Position numbers and translations under genes: made by a program
In this document: positions 10,051 through 17,929 of the stretch, piece by piece
Numbering within the stretch: position 1 is the stretch's first letter
Layout of the letters: each line of letters opens with the position of its first letter
DNA from: Chryseobacterium oranimense
GTDB taxonomy: Bacteria; Bacteroidota; Bacteroidia; Flavobacteriales; Weeksellaceae
Reading direction: 5' to 3'
Assembly (NCBI RefSeq): GCF_025244725.1
Contig: NZ_CP104203.1
Location: forward strand, 3,224,001 to 3,288,000
DNA length: 64,000 nucleotides
The notes under the pieces: generated by a model
Told to the model about the DNA's origin: nothing
Seen by the model: only the letters and a program-made list of their open reading frames with translations
Database searches by the model: none

Positions 10051-10586
10051 TGGCTTCACAAGAACTGATTAAAAAACTCGAAGAAACCATTGAAAATGTT
10101 CCTGATTTTCCGATTCCCGGAATTCAGTTTAAGGATATTTCACCCATTTTCCTTGATCCAAAGCTATATGAAGAGGTTATTGCAGACCTTGTTACTTTCA
10201 GCAAGGGAAAAGTAGATGCCGTATGCGGAATTGAAAGCAGAGGCTACCTCTTTGGAATTGCAATTGCCGTAGCACTTGAAGTTCCATTCATTTTAATCAG
10301 AAAAGCAGGAAAACTCCCGCCACCCATTATTTCAGAAAACTATGATCTGGAATACGGAAGTGCCATCATCGAAACCCGTGAAGGGCAGATAAAACCGGGA
10401 CAGAGAATTCTGATCCATGACGATTTGTTGGCAACAGGCGGAACTACAGAAGCTGCAGCAAAACTTGTGGAAAAACAAGGGGCAACCGTTTCACAATTCA
10501 GCTTCCTTATTGGCCTGAAAGGTTTGAATGGGGATGAAAAACTGAAAAAATTCAACGCCGAAATCTATCATATTTTAGAATTTTAA
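10050..10586 (+). CDS. apt: Adenine phosphoribosyltransferase
   Basis: Purine salvage enzyme that makes AMP from adenine and PRPP in the cytoplasm. The 178-residue length is typical. The N-terminal IPDFPIPGIQFKDI-type segment (here VPDFPIPGIQFKDISP) is diagnostic for Apt, and the PRPP-binding loop appears as LIHDDLLATGGT near residue 125. The start ATG overlaps the stop of the preceding lipoprotein gene by one base, an unexpected pairing of a lipoprotein with a nucleotide salvage enzyme. Confidence 0.96.
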   Translation: MASQELIKKLEETIENVPDFPIPGIQFKDISPIFLDPKLYEEVIADLVTFSKGKVDAVCGIESRGYLFGIAIAVALEVPFILIRKAGKLPPPIISENYDLEYGSAIIETREGQIKPGQRILIHDDLLATGGTTEAAAKLVEKQGATVSQFSFLIGLKGLNGDEKLKKFNAEIYHILEF

Positions 10587-10605
10587 TTCTACAGATTATA
10601 AAAAT

Positions 10606-10704
10606 GCTTCGACTCCGCTTAGCATGACATCTTTAGAGCCTTCTTTTTTATTCATTTAAATAAGATTTCAGTAATAGAAATGTCATTCCGAGCAGAGTCG
10701 AAGC
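10606..10704. repeat. Imperfect inverted repeat, 25-bp arms (dispersed intergenic palindrome type)
   Basis: The arms 10606-10630 and 10680-10704 are reverse complements at 21 of 25 positions, separated by 49 bp. The arms contain the GCTTCGACTC and GTCATTCCGAGC words that I associate with dispersed intergenic palindromes of flavobacterial genomes; that association is from memory. The element follows apt, where no other terminator is seen, so it may also end that transcript. Confidence 0.65.
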
Positions 10705-10777
10705 TTTCTTTTTTAATTAATTCATCATTCACGATCAACAATTCACAACATTTCATTAATAATACTCACAAAGTATT

Positions 10778-10807
10778 TTGTAAATCATTCAGAAACAATT
10801 AAATTTG
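10778..10807 (+). promoter_or_regulatory. Flavobacterial promoter for the TPR protein-ribH operon
   Basis: TTG at 10778-10780 and a perfect TAAATTTG at 10800-10807 are separated by 19 bp, matching the flavobacterial sigma-factor consensus. The start codon lies 21 bp downstream. Confidence 0.7.
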
Positions 10808-10828
10808 CAGTTCAATTTTTAAGAATTT

Positions 10829-11536
10829 ATGGCAAAATTGGGAAAGAATGCTCAGAACGAGCAAGAAGGTAAAGAAACGGTTGAGTTCTTTAAAGACCTT
10901 GACAGAGAGGCATTAAACACTGAAAGATTCCTTGAAAAATATTCAAAGCAATTGGGTATTGTATTTGGGGTATTGGTTTTAGGGGTTTTAGGGTTCTTTG
11001 CTTACAAGCAATTTGTAGTAGCTCCTCAGAATGTTGAAGCTGTAAAAAGTTTCCTTGCTGCTCAAAAAAACCAGACCGAAGGGAAAGATAAAGAAGCTTT
11101 GGGAGGAAATTCTGCAGCAAATCCAGGTTTTGTAGGAACATATAACGAATATTCAAGTACAAAGGTTGGTGAACTTTCTGCTTACAATGCGGGTCTATTA
11201 AAATTCAAAGCTGGAAAATTCCAGGAAGCTTACGATCTTTTGGACAAATTTTCATCTGATAACAAAACATTAATGGCATTGAAATACGGTGCTATGGCAG
11301 ATGCGAAATCAGGTCTTAACCAAAATGATGAAGCTTTATCTTTATTAGACAAAGCATCAACTGCTTCCAACGATCCTTATACCACTTACTATTTCACAAG
11401 AAAAGCAGGTATCGTAGCATTAGGATTAAAGAAAAATGCGGAAGCTAAGAAATACTTCTCTACAATTGATGAGAAATATCAGGACTACGACAACGGAATG
11501 TCTGATTCTTATATTGAAATGACTAAATATTTTTAA
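10829..11536 (+). CDS. Membrane-anchored tetratricopeptide repeat protein (YfgM/PpiD-associated type)
   Basis: Protein of 235 residues with an acidic cytoplasmic N-terminus, one membrane segment (LGIVFGVLVLGVLGFFAY, near residue 45) and a periplasmic part with at least two TPR-like helical hairpins (for example AYNAGLLKFKAGKFQEAYDLL). This layout matches the TPR proteins related to YfgM, which sit near the secretion translocon with periplasmic chaperones. It is separated from ribH by only 3 bp, so it is co-transcribed with that riboflavin gene. Exact role in this organism is inferred only. Confidence 0.8.
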   Translation: MAKLGKNAQNEQEGKETVEFFKDLDREALNTERFLEKYSKQLGIVFGVLVLGVLGFFAYKQFVVAPQNVEAVKSFLAAQKNQTEGKDKEALGGNSAANPGFVGTYNEYSSTKVGELSAYNAGLLKFKAGKFQEAYDLLDKFSSDNKTLMALKYGAMADAKSGLNQNDEALSLLDKASTASNDPYTTYYFTRKAGIVALGLKKNAEAKKYFSTIDEKYQDYDNGMSDSYIEMTKYF

Positions 11537-11539
11537 ATA

Positions 11540-12055
11540 ATGGCAACAGTTAATCTTTCCGATTACAAGCCACTTCATATAACCAATGCCGAAGATTTTT
11601 CTATCGGCATTGTTTTTTCTGAGTGGAATGATTTTGTAACTTACAATCTTCGTGATGCAGCTTTGGAAATTCTTGAAAAAGAAGGGGTAAACCCGGAAAA
11701 CATTAAACTTTTCCCGGTTCCGGGCGCTTTTGAACTTACTTATGCCAGCATGCAGCTGTGCAAAGAAAGAAAATATGACGCTGTAATTGCTATCGGATGT
11801 ATCATTCGTGGTGAAACTCCTCATTTTGACTTTGTAAGTGCCGGAGTAGCACAGGGAATCAAAGATTGCAATGTTCTTACTGATACTCCTACTATTTTCT
11901 GTGTACTAACCGATGACAACAAGGAACAGTCTATCGCAAGAAGCGGCGGGGATTTGGGTAATAAAGGCGTTGAAGCAGCCGTAACAGCTTTGAGAATGAT
12001 TGATTTCAAAAGAAAACTTTCTGACAAAAAAGGGAATATTGGCTTCGGACAATAA
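11540..12055 (+). CDS. ribH: 6,7-dimethyl-8-ribityllumazine synthase
   Basis: Riboflavin pathway enzyme that condenses the pyrimidine intermediate with 3,4-dihydroxy-2-butanone 4-phosphate. The 171-residue protein carries the family signatures: the substrate-binding FSEWND near residue 30, the PGAFELTYA motif near 60, IAIGCIIRGETPHFD with the catalytic His region near 85-95, and GNKGVEAA near the C-terminus. It is slightly longer than usual at the N-terminus. No FMN riboswitch was seen in front of this operon. Confidence 0.96.
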   Translation: MATVNLSDYKPLHITNAEDFSIGIVFSEWNDFVTYNLRDAALEILEKEGVNPENIKLFPVPGAFELTYASMQLCKERKYDAVIAIGCIIRGETPHFDFVSAGVAQGIKDCNVLTDTPTIFCVLTDDNKEQSIARSGGDLGNKGVEAAVTALRMIDFKRKLSDKKGNIGFGQ

Positions 12056-12081
12056 GCTTTAATGCACCTTAACAATATACG

Positions 12082-12107
12082 GGACTATTTTTAATAGTCC
12101 TTTTTTT
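12082..12107 (+). terminator. Rho-independent terminator after ribH
   Basis: An 8-bp perfect stem GGACTATT/AATAGTCC with a 3-nt loop is followed by seven T (12101-12107), 26 bp after the ribH stop. Confidence 0.88.
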
Positions 12108-12206
12108 ATTAACCTATCTAGAAGTTAATTCTTCACTAATAATTAAAAAAAATCATAAGAAATAGTATGTTTCTACTTTTTTTCACTAAAAGTTATATAC
12201 AAAAAC

Positions 12207-12214
12207 TATCTTTG
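12207..12214 (+). promoter_or_regulatory. Candidate -7 box for the sulfatase gene
   Basis: TATCTTTG matches the TAnnTTTG consensus; no clear TTG element is seen at the expected distance. It overlaps an in-frame GTG at 12214 that could otherwise be taken as a start, and so supports the ATG at 12241 as the true start. Confidence 0.45.
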
Positions 12215-12240
12215 TGGAAATTAATCTATACATAACGTAC

Positions 12241-14319
12241 ATGCTTCCAAGTAAAATAAAACCATTCTTATATTTAGGGATTTTTTATCTTATCATCTCG
12301 TTAATCATACGGATTGTATTTCTTTTCCACCCTATTACGACAGCCAGTTTCGGATTTTTTGAAGTGATAAAAGTCCTGTCCATTGGCTTACTGAATGACA
12401 TATTTGTTTTTACTATAGCCAGTACATTATTGGCCGTTTATTTCCTGTTTCTATCGAATTCAAAATATAAAAAGCCCTATGGATATATAATTTTTGGAGC
12501 TTTAGTTCTGTTCTTCCTTTACATTCTACTCATTCCGAATAATATTTTCAATCAGTACGGAGGGTCTGTTTCAGAAATAGCTTTAGCTTTTGTAGGAATA
12601 AAAGCTCTTTTCTTCGGCCTGATGCTTTTTCTTCCTTCCAAAAGAATCAAGATCCGCAATATACTGTATTTCATTACCTTATTACTATATGTCCTTCTCA
12701 TTATTTTCAATGCCGTAAGCGAGTATTTCTTTTATAATGAATTTGGGGTGCGTTATAATTTTATTGCCGTAGATTATTTGATCTATACAAACGAGGTTAT
12801 CGGGAATATTATGGAAAGCTATCCGGTTGTCCCTCTGTTTTCTGCTATTCTTATTGTGACCTTAGCCATCACATGGTTCATCTATAAAAAAACAAAAGAC
12901 GAACTGCTGGAATTGCCCAATTTTAAGCAGAAAATGGTACTGTTGGGAACTTTTATTGTTATGGTAAGCCTCAGCATTCTGGGAGTATCTTCTTTAATGC
13001 AGATCAGGTCAGACAATGTTTTTGCTGATGAAATTGAAGACAACGGACTTCCGAAGTTCTATTGGGCATTCACCCACAATGAATTGGATTATTTCCAGTT
13101 TTATCCTCAAATCAATCAGCAGGAAGCTGAAAGGAACTTTTTGAGTCAATATTCAGAGCCAGCTTTGCAAAGAAATATAATTGCAGAACAGCCTGAACTT
13201 AAAAAAAATGTAGTTCTTATCTCTATAGAAAGCTTATCCGCAGATTTTATGGAACATTACGGCGGCACTTTAAAGATTACTCCTTTTCTGGATAGCCTGG
13301 CCGACCGCTCAATGATGTTTACCAATCTGTATGCCACCGGAAACAGGACTGTAAGAGGACTTGAGGCGCTTACCCTCTGTATTCCGCCTACTGCCGGAGA
13401 AAGTATTATTAAAAGAGACGACAACAAAAATAAATTCACAACAGGAAGCGTATTCAAATCCAAAGGGTATAATGTGAAATTCCTTTACGGTGGTTACAGC
13501 TATTTCGATAATATGCAGGACTTTTTTGCCGGAAACGGTTATGATATTGTCGACAGGAATAATTTTAAACCTGAAGAAATTACCTTTGCCAATGTTTGGG
13601 GCGTTGCTGATGAAGATATGGCTAAAAAAGCGATCCAGACCATGAATGCTGAGGCTAAATCCGGAAAACCATTCTTCAATCACTGGATGACAGTTTCCAA
13701 TCACAGGCCTTTTACCTATCCTGACGGAAGGATTGACATTCCCGGGACAGCAAAATCCCGTGACGGAGGGGTAAAATACACAGATTATTCACTCAGAATG
13801 TTCTTTGAAATGGCTAAAAAACAGGACTGGTACAAAAACACGGTCTTTGTGATCATAGCAGACCACTGTGCATCCAGCGCAGGAAAAACAGAGCTTCCTA
13901 TGGATAAATACAGAATTCCGGCAATGATATTCTCGGAAGGCTTTATTGAACCTCAGAAGTTTGACAAGCTGATGTCCCAGATCGATGTAATGCCAACCCT
14001 TTTTGGACTACTGAATTTCAATTATCAATCTAAATTCCTTGGCCAGGATGTCTTCAAAAAAGAATTCCAGCCTAAAGCTTACATCGCGACTTATCAGGAC
14101 CTTGGCTTGGTAAAAGACGACCATTTAACCATTATTTCACCTGTTAAAAAGGTAAAACAATATTCTTTACAGCTGGAATCCAGCAACCTTGCTCCTGAAT
14201 TCAAACTGCATTATGATGAAAAGCTGATCAAGAATCCAGAACAAAAATTAGTCAATGATGCTATTTCTGCCTATCAGTCCACATCATTCTGGCTTAAAGA
14301 AAAGAAACTTAACCGATAA
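12241..14319 (+). CDS. LTA synthase / phosphoglycerol transferase family membrane sulfatase
   Basis: Inner-membrane protein of 692 residues. About five membrane segments occupy the first ~240 residues, followed by an extracytoplasmic alkaline-phosphatase-fold domain of the LTA synthase/MdoB type. Visible active-site elements are the metal-binding ISIESLSADF near residue 330, the nucleophile region TGNRTVRGLEA near 365 (the Thr is the expected nucleophile) and the metal-binding IADHCASSAGK near 540. Flavobacteria lack lipoteichoic acid, so the likely job is transfer of a phosphoglycerol or phosphoethanolamine-type headgroup to a periplasmic or outer-membrane glycan; the substrate is unknown. 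The 3' end overlaps the convergent gene by 11 bp. Confidence 0.85.
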   Translation: MLPSKIKPFLYLGIFYLIISLIIRIVFLFHPITTASFGFFEVIKVLSIGLLNDIFVFTIASTLLAVYFLFLSNSKYKKPYGYIIFGALVLFFLYILLIPNNIFNQYGGSVSEIALAFVGIKALFFGLMLFLPSKRIKIRNILYFITLLLYVLLIIFNAVSEYFFYNEFGVRYNFIAVDYLIYTNEVIGNIMESYPVVPLFSAILIVTLAITWFIYKKTKDELLELPNFKQKMVLLGTFIVMVSLSILGVSSLMQIRSDNVFADEIEDNGLPKFYWAFTHNELDYFQFYPQINQQEAERNFLSQYSEPALQRNIIAEQPELKKNVVLISIESLSADFMEHYGGTLKITPFLDSLADRSMMFTNLYATGNRTVRGLEALTLCIPPTAGESIIKRDDNKNKFTTGSVFKSKGYNVKFLYGGYSYFDNMQDFFAGNGYDIVDRNNFKPEEITFANVWGVADEDMAKKAIQTMNAEAKSGKPFFNHWMTVSNHRPFTYPDGRIDIPGTAKSRDGGVKYTDYSLRMFFEMAKKQDWYKNTVFVIIADHCASSAGKTELPMDKYRIPAMIFSEGFIEPQKFDKLMSQIDVMPTLFGLLNFNYQSKFLGQDVFKKEFQPKAYIATYQDLGLVKDDHLTIISPVKKVKQYSLQLESSNLAPEFKLHYDEKLIKNPEQKLVNDAISAYQSTSFWLKEKKLNR

Positions 14320-15436
14320 GATGAGGCACAAAACGGCTTTCGTTATTGGTGATCAGGTGAACACTTTCTCTGATCCCGATACCGGCGGGCTCCTGCCCTA
14401 TCACCCAGCTGCCAATGACCGGATAATTGCCTTCAAAATTGGGAAGATCAAATAACTGCTGGTAAATAAAACCTTCTTTGCCATAGATACCGTCATTCTC
14501 CTCAACAGCGAGGTTATTTTTGTGCAGGATTACATTTGCCCCTTCTCTTGAGTAAATAGGTTTTTTGGCAAAATCTTTCAAGTGGCGCGGTTCAAAATAA
14601 GATTCCAGCAAATAAGGATGATCGGGATACATTTCCCAAAGTACCGGCAGAATAGCTTTTGAAGAAAGAAGAATTTTCCAGGCCGGCTCAATCCATTGGG
14701 ATCTGAAACCGTTTTTCACCAGTTTTTCTCCAAAACCGTCCGCAAGAATCCATTCATAAGGATAAAGCTTGAAAATATACTCCATGATGGAACGGTCTTC
14801 GGCTATAAATTCAGAAATATCCTCTGCCCAGCCAATATCCTGAACAGGAATGAATTCCGTATCAAAACCAGCCTGTGAAGCACAATCACGCATATATTCC
14901 ACGTTGGTAACATCTTCAATGTTGGTAAGAGACGCAAAATAAATATGATGCGGATTCATATAATTCTTAAGATGCTTCCAGTAACCTACCAGTTTCTCAT
15001 GAATTGAATTGAACTGATCTTTATAGGGAAACAGCTCCTGAAGCCAGTACCATTGGATAACCGAACCTTCATATAAGGAAGTCGGGGTATCGGCATTAAA
15101 TTCAAGCAATTTCAAATTCTTGCCGTCAAAACCGAAATCAAATCTTCCATAGATCGAAGGATGATCTTCTTCCCAGCTTGTGATAATATAATTGCGAAAC
15201 CATTCAGGAATATTGAACTTATCCCAAAGATTTTTCTCAATAACATAATCTACCGCTTCCAGGCACATCTGCCATAGTTCGGCAGTGGCACTTTCTATCT
15301 TATCAATTTCTTCTGTGCTGAATTGGTAATAATGACTTTCATCCCAATAAAGCCCGTCAAGAGAATGATATCCGAAACCCAGATTTTCAAGTTTATGCTG
15401 CCAGTTTTTCCTGAACTGTGACTGAATTCTTTCCAT
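14309..15436 (-). CDS. Glutathionylspermidine synthase family ATP-grasp protein
   Basis: Protein of 375 residues matching the C-terminal ATP-grasp amide ligase of glutathionylspermidine synthase and its YgiC/YjfC relatives. Recognisable pieces are GRFDFGFDGKNLKLLEFNAD with the acidic metal ligands near residue 120-140, KKPIYSREGANV near 290 (ATP-binding Lys and Arg) and GQEPAGIGIRES near the C-terminus. The true substrate of these stand-alone homologues is unknown, and glutathionylspermidine is not expected here. It is the third gene of a minus-strand operon, 3 bp behind a small lipoprotein gene. Confidence 0.82.
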   Translation of the reverse strand: MERIQSQFRKNWQHKLENLGFGYHSLDGLYWDESHYYQFSTEEIDKIESATAELWQMCLEAVDYVIEKNLWDKFNIPEWFRNYIITSWEEDHPSIYGRFDFGFDGKNLKLLEFNADTPTSLYEGSVIQWYWLQELFPYKDQFNSIHEKLVGYWKHLKNYMNPHHIYFASLTNIEDVTNVEYMRDCASQAGFDTEFIPVQDIGWAEDISEFIAEDRSIMEYIFKLYPYEWILADGFGEKLVKNGFRSQWIEPAWKILLSSKAILPVLWEMYPDHPYLLESYFEPRHLKDFAKKPIYSREGANVILHKNNLAVEENDGIYGKEGFIYQQLFDLPNFEGNYPVIGSWVIGQEPAGIGIRESVHLITNNESRFVPHLIG

Positions 15437-15439
15437 AAT

Positions 15440-15766
15440 TTATGATGAAGCGCTGAAACCGCTTTTTCCCAGCTGACCTCTTACTACATTTCCTTTGAAA
15501 TTATTCCTTCCGATATTGGATTTGGAACTTATCGCATCACTGTAATAACCAGCTTTCTGGTAAGATCCATAGCTGTAAGCACCATAAGGCCTGAATGCAT
15601 GATACAGCAGAAGTCCTGTCATAAAACCATGAGTTCTTGTGTAGGAAGCCGTAGTATCGGATCTCATATACACTTTCTTTTCATTCTGATCTTTAGGCTT
15701 TTCCTGAGAGCACGCTGCTAATACCCCTGTTACGAAAAGTAATTTTATAGAACCGGACTTTTTCAT
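15440..15766 (-). CDS. Small lipoprotein preceding the ATP-grasp ligase
   Basis: Lipoprotein of 108 residues with signal peptide and lipobox LAAC (Cys at about residue 19), then a polar Lys-rich stretch and a Tyr/Gly/Ser-rich C-terminal half (AYSYGSYQKAGYY). It is not assigned to a named family. The arrangement lipoprotein plus YgiC-like ligase resembles enterobacterial ygiB-ygiC, so the two products may act together at the envelope; this is inference from gene order. Its start codon overlaps the stop of the upstream lipoprotein gene by one base. Confidence 0.7.
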   Translation of the reverse strand: MKKSGSIKLLFVTGVLAACSQEKPKDQNEKKVYMRSDTTASYTRTHGFMTGLLLYHAFRPYGAYSYGSYQKAGYYSDAISSKSNIGRNNFKGNVVRGQLGKSGFSASS

Positions 15767-16086
15767 TATTGTACCGTTATAAAAAATTCATAGTCCTTTT
15801 TTGTTTTGGCAATATGCTCATTACCATCACTGTCCTCTCCTCCTACAAGAGTATCTCCCAAACTCGGGATAGTATCTTTTTTAACGATCTCCTTAAAAAG
15901 CTTTTTGTTTTTCCAGATCTTGTGCTTTGTAATAAGAATATCTGCAGTATCCAGATGCTCAACGGAAAGTTCTGTTTCAATAGAACCACTCTTATCCACA
16001 CTGTTTACGGCGTCTTCTTTTTCTTTTTCACAAGCTGTAAAAGCCAATACTCCAATTAATAAAAGGGAAAGTTTAATTTTTTTCAC
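15766..16086 (-). CDS. Small lipoprotein, first gene of the ATP-grasp operon
   Basis: Exported lipoprotein of 106 residues: MKKIKLSLLLIGVLAFTAC with the lipobox FTAC, followed by an acidic/Lys-rich linker and a compact C-terminal part ending in KKDYEFFITVQ. No known family is recognised. It is the promoter-proximal gene of a three-gene operon with one-base and 3-bp junctions, so the three products are probably made together. Confidence 0.7.
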   Translation of the reverse strand: MKKIKLSLLLIGVLAFTACEKEKEDAVNSVDKSGSIETELSVEHLDTADILITKHKIWKNKKLFKEIVKKDTIPSLGDTLVGGEDSDGNEHIAKTKKDYEFFITVQ

Positions 16087-16104
16087 GTAAGTCTTAAATT
16101 TTCA

Positions 16105-16112
16105 CAAAAGTA
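16105..16112 (-). promoter_or_regulatory. Candidate -7 box for the lipoprotein/ATP-grasp operon
   Basis: Read on the minus strand this is TACTTTTG, a full match to TAnnTTTG, 18 bp before the start at 16086. No TTG element is seen at the usual spacing, so confidence is moderate. Confidence 0.4.
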
Positions 16113-16163
16113 GTCATTTAGTAATGATATTATTTTAAATTTACAAAGCAAAAAAATTTATTT

Positions 16164-17021
16164 ATGAAATGGACAGACGATAGAAGCGACAACGTAGACG
16201 ACAGGCGTGGAACTGGCGGAGGTAGCGGTGGCGCAATTGTAGGAGGTGGTTTGGGAACCCTGATCATTGCTGCAATTATATTCTTTTTAGGGGGAGACCC
16301 TTCTTCTTTACTTTCCTCCGGTGGCGGCAGTTCTTCTCCCACTGAACAGAGAGATTTAAGTGCCAATGAGCTTCAAATCCGCGAATTTGTAAAGATGGTT
16401 ACCGCCGAAAACGAGCAAACCTGGTCCAAAATTTTTGCTGAGAACGGTATGCAATACCAGCCTGCCGTAGTCGTTCTGTTTGAAAGCACTACACAATCCG
16501 GATGCGGAACAGCTGAAGCAGCTATGGGACCTTTTTACTGCCCTGCAGATCAGAAGGTATATATGGATATGAGCTTTTTCAAAGAATTGCAGCAACGATT
16601 TGGAGCAAAGGTGACAGAATTCTCCATAGCCTACGTAATGGCTCACGAAATGGGGCACCATGTGCAGACTCTTTTGGGAACTACCCAGAAAGTAGATGCC
16701 TTAAGAAGAAGCGGAAGATATTCCGAAGCAGATTTGAACAGAGTTTCAGTGGCGACAGAATTACAGGCCGATTTCTATGCAGGAGTTTGGGCTAAGCAGA
16801 CGGATAACAGAGAACATATCCTGGAGCCGGGCGATATTGAGTCCGCCATAGAAGCAGCTGAAGCTGTAGGTGATGATAATATCCAGAAAAGATCCCAGGG
16901 CTATGTAAATCAGGAAAGCTTTACGCATGGCTCATCTGCACAGCGTAAAGAATGGTTTATGAAAGGTTACAATACTGGAGATATTAAACAGGGAGATACT
17001 TTTAACCAGCTTTTAAAATAA
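16164..17021 (+). CDS. Neutral zinc metallopeptidase family protein (YpfJ/KPN_02809 type)
   Basis: Membrane-anchored protein of 285 residues. A polar, Asp/Arg-rich N-terminus and a Gly-rich stretch lead to one membrane segment (LGTLIIAAIIFFLGG, near residue 35), a Ser/Gly linker and then the peptidase-like domain. The zinc site HEMGHH is near residue 160, followed by ATELQADFYAGVW, which holds the probable third metal ligand. Cys residues in GCGTAEAAMGPFYC may form a disulfide, as expected outside the membrane. Length and layout fit the family; its substrate is unknown. Confidence 0.9.
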   Translation: MKWTDDRSDNVDDRRGTGGGSGGAIVGGGLGTLIIAAIIFFLGGDPSSLLSSGGGSSSPTEQRDLSANELQIREFVKMVTAENEQTWSKIFAENGMQYQPAVVVLFESTTQSGCGTAEAAMGPFYCPADQKVYMDMSFFKELQQRFGAKVTEFSIAYVMAHEMGHHVQTLLGTTQKVDALRRSGRYSEADLNRVSVATELQADFYAGVWAKQTDNREHILEPGDIESAIEAAEAVGDDNIQKRSQGYVNQESFTHGSSAQRKEWFMKGYNTGDIKQGDTFNQLLK

Positions 17022-17042
17022 ATCCTTTACATACAATTTAAA

Positions 17043-17077
17043 AACCCCTGAAGAAATTCTCCAGGGGTTATTTTTTT
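17043..17077. terminator. Terminator between convergent metallopeptidase and GLPGLI genes
   Basis: AACCCCTG (17043-17050) pairs with CAGGGGTT (17062-17069), with further AGAA/TTCT pairing inside, followed by a T run on the plus strand. It ends the plus-strand gene; the minus-strand GLPGLI gene stops at 17076 and probably uses the same hairpin. Confidence 0.82.
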
Positions 17078-17921
17078 ATTGCAGTTCAATCGGGTTGCTG
17101 TTTTTCTTGGCTTCCTCTTTTACTCTTTCCTCCATTCTCTTCCTCATATCAGCCGGATTCTGATTTCCTCCCCTGCCTCCGCCAATGGACATTGGTGCTG
17201 AAGGAAAGCCTCCACCGCCACTATTCTGCATGAACGACATCGGGTCTGTTTTAAATTTAGCCTGCTGTTTTAGATAATCTGCTCTTTTTACCTTTAAAGT
17301 ATTTCCAAACTGATTCAGTGTTGCAATTTCAGGGATTTTATAATTCTTCATCAAGTCAAAAGAATAGTCACCTTTATCATCTTCCACCTTTACAATCAGT
17401 CCCGGAAGACCACCGAATTTATAAGGTCCGTCCTGATAAGGCAGATCTGTTGTAAACCATGCTGTCCACTGTCTTCCGGCAAAATCTGTGGTTGCTTTCT
17501 GAACTTTATACTCGCCTATCTTCGTGGTTTCAGAAGACATTTTCCAGTTCAGGGGACGGTCTTCCTCGTAAGAGTAAAGATCTCTGCCAATCCTGTCTTT
17601 AAAAAGTGTTTTCTGACTGGCTTTATCCTTTTCAACAGAATAGTTGATGTTGGTTCTCACGCCTTCCATCTGTTCTCTGCTGATAGAGCCTCTTCCCCCT
17701 CCGCCCTGAAATGCTTTCTGTAGAATAGAATCCCTTTTATACCTGTTTTCAGAATAAAAAAGAGATTTTTCAGCGGAAATATCTAAATAGGCATTTTCAG
17801 TTTTAATATCGCTTTTGTTTTCTGCATCCGGCTTCATAGTCACCTGATATACAAAGCGATTGCTTTGCGCAGAAATATGTTGCATAAAAAATGCTAAAGC
17901 AAGAATTCCTAATTTTTTCAT
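17076..17921 (-). CDS. GLPGLI family secreted protein (second copy)
   Basis: Exported protein of 281 residues with signal peptide (ILALAFFMQHISAQ). The family-naming segment appears as FGGLPGLIVKVED near residue 170, preceded by the conserved AWFTTDLPYQDGPYKF. The C-terminus is Gly/Met/Asn-rich and Arg/Lys-rich. GLPGLI proteins are frequent in Bacteroidota, often beside TonB-related genes, and have no established function. It lies 8 bp behind a related gene and the two clearly arose by duplication. Confidence 0.88.
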   Translation of the reverse strand: MKKLGILALAFFMQHISAQSNRFVYQVTMKPDAENKSDIKTENAYLDISAEKSLFYSENRYKRDSILQKAFQGGGGRGSISREQMEGVRTNINYSVEKDKASQKTLFKDRIGRDLYSYEEDRPLNWKMSSETTKIGEYKVQKATTDFAGRQWTAWFTTDLPYQDGPYKFGGLPGLIVKVEDDKGDYSFDLMKNYKIPEIATLNQFGNTLKVKRADYLKQQAKFKTDPMSFMQNSGGGGFPSAPMSIGGGRGGNQNPADMRKRMEERVKEEAKKNSNPIELQ

Positions 17922-17929
17922 GTTGGATT

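Noticed and set aside
11426..11824. Minus-strand open frame opposite ribH and the end of the TPR gene
   Set aside because: It spans two well-supported genes on the other strand and has no recognisable motif.
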